Positions 6,751 to 11,891 of a DNA stretch of 11,891 bases are shown here, piece after piece (the first letter of the stretch is position 1; each line of letters opens with the position of its first letter). The DNA is from Nitrospinaceae bacterium (lineage in GTDB: Bacteria > Nitrospinota > Nitrospinia > Nitrospinales > VA-1), in assembly GCA_012961055.1 (NCBI GenBank), contig DUAA01000247.1, forward strand, positions 1 to 11,891, read 5' to 3'. A program made the position numbers and the translations under genes. The notes below the pieces were generated by a model, which was not told where the DNA came from, ran no database searches, and was given only the letters and a program-made list of their open reading frames with translations.

Positions 6751-8019
6751 ATGATATTTGGTAACTCTAAAGCGCCTTCTGCTGAATTGGTGGTGATTGG
6801 AGATGAAGTTGTCAGTGGTCTGATTCTGGATAGCAACTCACAATTTTTGGGAAAACGTATCCATGAACTTGGGGTACAGGTTTCTCGCATAACCACTGTA
6901 GGTGACTCGGCTTCTGTCATTGAGGATTGTATAAAACTCGCACTACAGCGTGCAGACTGGGTTGTTCTGACTGGAGGGTTGGGAGCCACGCATGACGACA
7001 TCACCAAGTCTGTTCTTCTTAGTGTCTTTGAGTGTGGTTTGAAAAAAGATCCTAAAGTAGCTGGAATGCTGGAAAAAATGTTTCAGGTCCGCGGTCGCCA
7101 GGTTCCTGATAGTGTGAAAACCCAGTGTGATGTGCCTGAGAAAGCAGAAATCCTCTATAACGAAAAAGGAACCGCTCCAGGATTTAAAATGCTTAAGGGT
7201 AACAGTATTTTGTTTTCCCTCCCTGGAGTTCCCCTGGAAATGCGATATTTGTTTGAAAAGTATGTTGCTCCGGAAATGGCCAGGAATAATAGTAAGGTTT
7301 TTCTGCATCGTTTGATAAAAACCACTGGCCTTACTGAAGCGGATTTGTGGGAAAAAGTAGGATCGGTTGAATCATTCCAGGGGAAAGCAACGATAGCTTC
7401 ATTGCCGTCTCATTTAGGAGTGCGGATTCGTATTTCTACTTTGGCAGGGTCTAAAGAGGAAGGAGAATCTTGTCTGGATGAGGTACAAAGTTTTCTGGCG
7501 AAATGTTTGACTCATTATGTTTACGGGAAGGATGAGGAAATGCTGGAGGAGCGGGTCGGCGAATTGTTGAGAGAAAAATCATTAACTCTAGCTACGGCTG
7601 AGTCTTGCACGGGCGGATTGATTGGCCATCGTCTAACCCAAGTTCCCGGAAGTTCTGATTATTATATGGAAGGTTTCGTTGTTTATACTAACGATGCCAA
7701 AATAAAACGTCTCGGAGTGGATCCGAAGTTGATTGAAGAGTTTGGCGCAGTCAGCGATCCTGTTGCTCAGGCCATGGCCCGGGGAGTTTGTCGCATCACT
7801 GGAGCAGATGTGGGGGTTTCTGTGACAGGGATTGCTGGGCCGATGGGAGGCACTGATCTCAAACCGGTTGGTTTGACCTATATTGCAGTACATGACAGAG
7901 CGGGCACCTATTGCCGTAAGTTTATTTTCAGGTATGACCGAGTCCGAAATAAAGAACGATCCGCACAGGCCGCTTTGAACCTGGTGCGATTAAAAATTCA
8001 AGGTGAATTAGGAGCTTAA
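6751..8019 (+). CDS. cinA: CinA: MoCF-like domain plus NMN deamidase
   Basis: A two-domain protein of 422 residues, the usual CinA length. The N-terminal MoCF/COG1058 domain (about 11-175) shows the start block VVIGDEVVSGLILDSNSQFL (14-33), TGGLGATHDD (74-83) and LPGVPLEMRYLFE (157-169); in characterised homologues it hydrolyses ADP-ribose. The C-terminal CinA/PncC domain (about 262-420) shows AESCTGGLIGHRLTQVPGSS (283-302) with the catalytic Ser285 region, VYTNDAKIKRLGV (311-323) and SVTGIAGPMGGT (357-368); it deamidates nicotinamide mononucleotide in pyridine nucleotide salvage. The ATG at 6751 directly precedes the family's start but has no clear Shine-Dalgarno. The downstream zinc-ribbon ORF begins 7 bases after the stop, suggesting co-transcription. 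A competence role exists in some bacteria, but nothing here points to it. Confidence 0.95.
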   Translation: MIFGNSKAPSAELVVIGDEVVSGLILDSNSQFLGKRIHELGVQVSRITTVGDSASVIEDCIKLALQRADWVVLTGGLGATHDDITKSVLLSVFECGLKKDPKVAGMLEKMFQVRGRQVPDSVKTQCDVPEKAEILYNEKGTAPGFKMLKGNSILFSLPGVPLEMRYLFEKYVAPEMARNNSKVFLHRLIKTTGLTEADLWEKVGSVESFQGKATIASLPSHLGVRIRISTLAGSKEEGESCLDEVQSFLAKCLTHYVYGKDEEMLEERVGELLREKSLTLATAESCTGGLIGHRLTQVPGSSDYYMEGFVVYTNDAKIKRLGVDPKLIEEFGAVSDPVAQAMARGVCRITGADVGVSVTGIAGPMGGTDLKPVGLTYIAVHDRAGTYCRKFIFRYDRVRNKERSAQAALNLVRLKIQGELGA

Positions 8020-8026
8020 GAATAAA

Positions 8027-8203
8027 ATGGAGACTTGTCCTTTCTGTAAAAAAGAGATTTCCTTGGCAGTCTCGGTTTGTCCACATTGCCAGAAATCGCT
8101 TCAACCTGAATACCCAAGTATGAACTCGAAAGTGTTCATAGTGATATGGGTTTTTTTCGTGGCATTAATAGTAGTGATGCTGGTTACCATCGTTGCCCGC
8201 TAA
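8027..8203 (+). CDS. Small zinc-ribbon, single-pass membrane protein (58 aa)
   Basis: A 58-residue ORF beginning METCPFCKKEI. Two CxxC knuckles (C4-x2-C7 and C18-x2-C21) form a zinc ribbon of the type CPxC...CPxC, followed by a linker and one strongly hydrophobic segment at about 36-56, ending in Arg. The predicted layout is a cytoplasmic zinc ribbon anchored by a C-terminal membrane helix. The ATG at 8027 is preceded by AGGAG at 8010-8014, 12 bases away and inside the cinA end, and the gene starts 7 bases after the cinA stop, so it probably belongs to the cinA transcript. Specific function is unknown. It converges with the rhomboid pseudogene. Confidence 0.72.
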   Translation: METCPFCKKEISLAVSVCPHCQKSLQPEYPSMNSKVFIVIWVFFVALIVVMLVTIVAR

Positions 8204-8214
8204 AGATTTAATAG

Positions 8215-8850
8215 CTAACGAATGTGTTTGAACGGCAGAATGAGAAGAATTTCAGTAATAAAGCTTCCGATGTGAGCAAACCAGGCTATTCCGCCTGTAC
8301 TGGCTAATACACTATTTCATAATTCGTAAGTCGATCCATATAAACGGTAAGATAATGGTTGGAATTCGAGTGACGGTCCAAAAAAATCCTAGAAAAATAA
8401 ATGTTTTGATCCGAGCAAGAGGGAATAATTTCAGTTAAGTTTCGAGTGTTATCGGTATTGCCTCACTGGCACCGACCATGGGAATTTGGAAGCTAATATC
8501 AGTGGTGATATGCCCTAGGGCCGCAATAGTCCCACAAAGAAAATAAAAAAGGGTGAAGTGAAGTTTTCCTACAACGCTTTCAATATTGTTTCCAAAAATC
8601 CAGAGGTTTAACATGTTTCCTCCAAGATGTCCGATTTCGGTATGCAAAAACAGGGAGGTATATATTGTCGTAAAAGAGTTGAAAGGACCGCTAACAATTC
8701 CGTAAGGAATGAGAACGTAGGTTTCATAAAGTACACTGGGGTGGGTAGGAAGGTTGGCCCCGTAAATATAAACGGCAATATTGAATTCTAAGAAAACAAG
8801 TGCCACGGTCGAAAAAATTTTAAGGGAATTTCACCTTTTAAGGGGATCAT
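8215..8850 (-). pseudogene. Rhomboid intramembrane serine protease, inactivated
   Basis: Joined across lesions, this strand encodes a whole rhomboid of about 212 residues. The start MIPLKGEIPLKFF lies at ATG 8850. A missing T in the T-run (plus-strand 8812-8817) throws it out of frame into TAG 19 codons later. The main frame carries the family's loop and TM2 (SLFLHTEIGHLGGNMLNLW) and the active-site block MVGAS with the Ser codon at 8467-8465, but the invariant Gly after Ser is Glu (GASE). A TAA at 8437-8435 replaces the usual Tyr before LKLFPLARIKTF. A second frame change near 8315-8320, just before TAG 8314-8312, leads into GGIAWFAHIGSF with the catalytic His codon at 8274-8272, ending at TAG 8217-8215. 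Several family Gly/Ala positions after the Ser (GAISGVLGAY in homologues) show G-to-A type changes. The open frame 8806-8435 is a fragment, not a gene. Confidence 0.85.
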
Positions 8851-8986
8851 TGGTGGGGGCTTTAGTGGGCAATATGATAGTATTGGATCAAGGCAACATG
8901 TAATTAAGGTTAGCCTTAGCACGTCCCTTTAAAATTATTGGAAGGCTGATAAGAGGCCTGAATTACTCATTTTAATTTAACAACAA

Positions 8987-9037
8987 ATGCAAATGGCTAG
9001 ACATAAAAGTCGTTGGTCTTATTACGGTGGTCAATAA
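8987..9037 (+). CDS. Possible 16-codon leader ORF overlapping the NACHT start
   Basis: ATG 8987 opens [16 protein letters not shown] and its TAA shares its last base with the ATG of the NACHT-FGE gene (TAATG, 9035-9039). Such an arrangement can couple translation. It has no clear Shine-Dalgarno of its own and is short enough to be chance. Confidence 0.18.
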   Translation: MQMARHKSRWSYYGGQ

Positions 9038-11433
9038 TGAGTGATGCGGAAGAACTAATTCCTGGTTTTGATGGGGAAAGCGTTCCCCTTGCACCAGAGC
9101 GACCAGAAGAGTCGATTGAATGGGTTGTCGAGACCTATAGGAAGCACCAGTTGAAAAGGGTTTCCCATTATTTGGATGACTCTCTAGGCAAAGGGAGAAG
9201 AGCTAAAACCCTAATCCCAGTTGTTTTGTTGGATGTCAACCCGGTGATGCACAGACAAAGTCTACTTGAACAGGTGTTTCCTGCTCCAAGAAATATCAAT
9301 GAAGACTTACTTGAGCTTGATAGGTTGAAAATCATGCTTGATGCCGGAACTGGAATAGGTAAAACCACATTCCTGAAATGCTATCAGGAAACGCTTTTGC
9401 TGAAATCCGCTCATGCGATTTATTCTTTGCCGGTGTATTTTCATTTAGGGAACCTGCCTGAAGGAGGCCGGTTTGACCAATTCCTTGCTGGCATAGTTCA
9501 GGAAATTATGGACGTGATCCTGCTTGAGCTAGAAGACGACTCTGATTTAACTTTGGATATAGGGCTTCTTGAAAGTACGATCCATGCCATTTTTAGATAT
9601 AGCAAGTGCATGCTTCTTTTAGACGGCTTTGACCAACTTCATACTCAGGATCGTTTTCAGTTTTTTATGGAATCTTTTTTGGATGAAAATGCGTTTCGCA
9701 GTAATTTTGTATTGCTTGCCAGTCAGGGGTTCAGTTTCGGGTCTTTATCCACAGATGCTGTCATTAAACGTGGCGAGGGCGCGGCATTTCAAATGTCTTT
9801 TCAGAAAATTGAGCCTAAGGATAGTGCTGCTTATCTGGGTGAAGCTGCCAAAAACCTGAAGGTAAAAGATCTTGCCCTGTTCACTCCGGAACTAATGGAC
9901 GTTCCCATTTTATTAAGCGTGATTCGTGAGCTTTCCAAAAATGAAATTCTAGATGGATTAAAAAACAGGATGGAGATTTATTCCTCTTGGTTCCATTTGA
10001 AGTTGAAGTCGGCCAACCCTTCTGCTGATGAAAGTTGGGTTGATAACTGCCTCGATGAGCTTTCTGAAATATCATATCAATTGCATATAGAGGGGTGCCC
10101 CCAACGTTTTCTTGATGTCGATCCAGGTTATGAGAAATCTATCATTGAGGGAAAGAAATTTCTTTTGCAAGAAGGAAGTTTAGCTCCTTGGTGGAAGGGC
10201 ATTTTGCAGCAAACGAATCGTCGATGGGAGTATTGCCACCCTTCATTTCAGGAGTTTTTGTCTGCTCGGTATTTGCAAAATAACAAATCGTGGAGAGAAG
10301 TTGTCCGTGCCAACTGTGGAAATGTGAAATGGCATGAGGCCATTAGATTTTTGGCTGGAGGTGTTTCAGGAAAAGAGTTGTTCGATATATTGATTGAAGA
10401 GGGAGCAGTTATGCTAGCGGGAAACTCGCTGGCAGAGGTAGGTGACCTGCCGAAAGAGCAAGACCTGTTGGTAAGACAACTGCTGAAATACCAGTGCCGG
10501 GAAACACTACCCCAGTTTTCCCAGTTTCGCAAGGTGCGTGTCGAAGATGTGCTCAAGTACAATGACGCCGAGTATTTGGAAAACTTGCTGGTTCGTTTAT
10601 TAAAACGAGAACATAGGGATAGCAGAATTATATTCAGTGTGCTGGAACTGATTCTTTCAAAGAATGGATTAATTTTTCACCGTTTACTGGATAATTTTGA
10701 CTTTGAACCTCTGAAGAAACTGAATGCCCTTAAAGGTTTTTTAAGCGAGGTTACCGAGTTGGATAAAGTAGGTAGAGCAACCCTTAAAAAATTTGGAGAG
10801 AGGGTGACCATCCCTGAAGGTCAATTCATTTATCAGGATGAGGTGGATGAGGAGGATCAGGTTATCCTGAAAGAGTTTTCGATTATGAAATATCCAGCAA
10901 CCAATGCTTTATATCAGTTGTTTGATCCGCAGCATCAGAACAGGTTCCCCCGTTACTCTTTTGATGAAGATCAACCTGTTATTGGCATTAACTATTATGA
11001 GGCAATTGTTTTTTCCCTGTGGCTGGGTTTACGATTGCCCAGTGAACAGGAATGGGAAAAGGCAGCCCGTGGAACAGATGGCAAAACTTATCCTTGGGGA
11101 GAACCGATGGGCTATGAAAAGGGGTTTGCTAACACCTGTGATTTTATGGCTTGCCAGACCAACTCGGTTCTAGAATTGGACCAAGGTATGTCTCCCTATG
11201 GGTGCTTTGATATGGCAGGCAATGTCTGGGAATGGTGCATGCAGAAAAACGCCTCTATGCATTCCACTCAGAGGATTGTTCGGGGTGGGTCATGGATGAA
11301 CTATCTAGTTCATGCTAAATGTGTCTTCAGGAACTCCTTTGATCCCTCTGAGCGGCATTTGGCTGTAGGACTGCGTTGTGTCGAAGCTCCTCAATTTACT
11401 GAGATTGATCGGGACGATATGGATGATCTTTAA
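9037..11433 (+). CDS. STAND NTPase: NACHT domain fused to FGE/C-lectin-like domain
   Basis: A 798-residue soluble protein from ATG 9037 (a TTG at 9013 is possible, but GGTGG lies 6 bases before the ATG). Residues 1-95 match no effector I recognise. The NACHT NTPase follows: Walker [10 protein letters not shown] (103-111), Walker [10 protein letters not shown] (193-201), and a winged-helix end [13 protein letters not shown] (401-413), the usual NACHT/NLR-like 'SFQEFL' box. The normal DGxDE catalytic Glu is Gln200, and the usual 'SR' after the next strand is S229-Q230. Residues 415-585 are predicted helical. From about 587 to 782 lies an FGE-sulfatase/SUMF1-type fold: [13 protein letters not shown] (667-679), [20 protein letters not shown] (721-734), IVRGGSW (747-753) and GLRC. 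The paired cysteines of active FGE after RGGSW are not there (SWMNYLV). There is no signal peptide or membrane segment. By analogy with bacterial STAND proteins I infer a ligand-sensing switch, possibly in defence or signalling; a direct activity is not visible. Confidence 0.87.
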   Translation: MSDAEELIPGFDGESVPLAPERPEESIEWVVETYRKHQLKRVSHYLDDSLGKGRRAKTLIPVVLLDVNPVMHRQSLLEQVFPAPRNINEDLLELDRLKIMLDAGTGIGKTTFLKCYQETLLLKSAHAIYSLPVYFHLGNLPEGGRFDQFLAGIVQEIMDVILLELEDDSDLTLDIGLLESTIHAIFRYSKCMLLLDGFDQLHTQDRFQFFMESFLDENAFRSNFVLLASQGFSFGSLSTDAVIKRGEGAAFQMSFQKIEPKDSAAYLGEAAKNLKVKDLALFTPELMDVPILLSVIRELSKNEILDGLKNRMEIYSSWFHLKLKSANPSADESWVDNCLDELSEISYQLHIEGCPQRFLDVDPGYEKSIIEGKKFLLQEGSLAPWWKGILQQTNRRWEYCHPSFQEFLSARYLQNNKSWREVVRANCGNVKWHEAIRFLAGGVSGKELFDILIEEGAVMLAGNSLAEVGDLPKEQDLLVRQLLKYQCRETLPQFSQFRKVRVEDVLKYNDAEYLENLLVRLLKREHRDSRIIFSVLELILSKNGLIFHRLLDNFDFEPLKKLNALKGFLSEVTELDKVGRATLKKFGERVTIPEGQFIYQDEVDEEDQVILKEFSIMKYPATNALYQLFDPQHQNRFPRYSFDEDQPVIGINYYEAIVFSLWLGLRLPSEQEWEKAARGTDGKTYPWGEPMGYEKGFANTCDFMACQTNSVLELDQGMSPYGCFDMAGNVWEWCMQKNASMHSTQRIVRGGSWMNYLVHAKCVFRNSFDPSERHLAVGLRCVEAPQFTEIDRDDMDDL

Positions 11434-11503
11434 AGTCAGTTTTCCTTAAAAAACTAGGATAAAAACGTAAAGAAATTTTTATTACCAGAACTAAAGCCAT
11501 CCT

Positions 11504-11891
11504 TTGATAGAAGATAAACAAATCCTTTTTATGCGAAGGGCACTTGAACTTGCCCAAAGAGCGCGTGGCAGAACCAGCCCAAATCCTATGGTGGGGGCTG
11601 TTGTGGTCAAGCGGGAAAAAATTATTGGAGAAGGGTATCATTCGCGGGCCGGTCATCCTCATGCTGAAGTAGTAGCTCTAAGGCGAGCAGGCGATAAAGC
11701 CCGATCAGCAGACCTTTATATCAATCTGGAGCCGTGTTGCCATTTTGGTCGGACGCCTCCTTGTACCGATGCGATTATTCAGGCAGGTGTTAAAAGAGTA
11801 TTTGTTGGAATGAAAGACCCCAATCCCTTGGTCAGAGGCAAAGGCTTGCGTGCTCTTAAAGCCCAAGGGATTATCGTTGTGTCTGGTGTTT
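11504..11891 (+). CDS. ribD: RibD, riboflavin deaminase/reductase (5' part, cut by edge)
   Basis: The first 129 residues of RibD, whose N-terminal domain deaminates diaminohydroxyphosphoribosylaminopyrimidine and whose C-terminal domain (outside the window) reduces the ribosyl group, early in riboflavin synthesis. Visible motifs are FMRRALELA (9-17), GRTSPNPMVGAVVV (22-35), the zinc/proton-shuttle HAEV (53-56), EPCCHFGRTPPC (76-87) with zinc-ligand cysteines, and MKDPNPLVRGKG (103-114). I choose TTG 11504 because homologues carry several residues before MRRALEL; ATG 11531 is the alternative, and a TAA at 11492-11494 limits the frame upstream. It starts 70 bases after the NACHT-FGE stop; no terminator is seen between them. 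Confidence 0.93.
   Translation, partial: MIEDKQILFMRRALELAQRARGRTSPNPMVGAVVVKREKIIGEGYHSRAGHPHAEVVALRRAGDKARSADLYINLEPCCHFGRTPPCTDAIIQAGVKRVFVGMKDPNPLVRGKGLRALKAQGIIVVSGV

Noticed and set aside
6943..7308. 121-codon minus-strand open frame inside cinA
   Set aside because: Antisense shadow of conserved CinA motifs, with no recognisable domain.
9013..9036. TTG start for the NACHT-FGE protein giving eight extra residues (MVLLRWSI)
   Set aside because: The ATG at 9037 has a GGTGG Shine-Dalgarno-like element at good spacing and a more natural N-terminus.
11275..11382. The FGE/C-lectin C-terminus as the variable region of a diversity-generating retroelement
   Set aside because: The fold and C-terminal position fit, but no reverse transcriptase or near-repeat template is in the window, and key positions after RGGSW use codons such as ATG and CTA rather than the NNY pattern expected from mutated AAY codons.
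11396..11662. 88-codon minus-strand open frame across the NACHT-FGE/ribD junction
   Set aside because: It overlaps the conserved start of ribD on the other strand and has no initiation signal or motif.

Overview
The window looks like a chromosomal stretch of a Gram-negative bacterium with moderate GC: it carries a lipid A late acyltransferase (LpxL/HtrB type), a FlhG-type ATPase and ordinary housekeeping genes. The mix would fit a Nitrospinota or deltaproteobacteria-like lineage, but this is an impression from family flavour only; no rRNA or marker gene is present to settle it. No tRNA, rRNA, CRISPR array, integrase or intact transposase was seen.

Layout. (1) 1-1135: a possible gene start running off the left edge on the minus strand, then a plus-strand FlhG/FleN-like MinD-family ATPase without flagellar neighbours. 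(2) 1178-4159: a tight minus-strand operon transcribed right to left, purE - tsaC - acpS - lpxL - zinc-knuckle protein, with overlaps or gaps of 21 bp or less and a good promoter candidate just upstream of purE. It mixes purine synthesis, tRNA t6A synthesis, acyl-carrier-protein activation and lipid A acylation. (3) 4317-6470: minus-strand MFS transporter, an unrecognised 112-residue protein, and a coiled-coil gene broken by two in-frame stops and one frameshift. (4) 6751-8203: plus-strand cinA followed at once by a 58-residue zinc-ribbon/transmembrane protein. (5) 8215-8850: a minus-strand rhomboid protease pseudogene with at least three lesions. (6) 9037-11433: a 798-residue STAND protein with a NACHT NTPase core and a C-terminal formylglycine-generating-enzyme (C-type-lectin-like) fold. 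(7) 11504-end: ribD, cut by the window edge.

The housekeeping blocks (purE operon, cinA, ribD) look intact, while the material between them contains two decayed genes, a GGGGTC-type motif that may be a REP relic, and the NACHT-FGE gene, so these junctions look like places of gene turnover. The NACHT-FGE protein is the best candidate for an unusual system: a signal-transducing or defence-like NTPase with a probable ligand-binding C-terminus, no recognisable N-terminal effector, substitutions at two conserved NTPase positions, and no catalytic cysteine pair in the FGE module.
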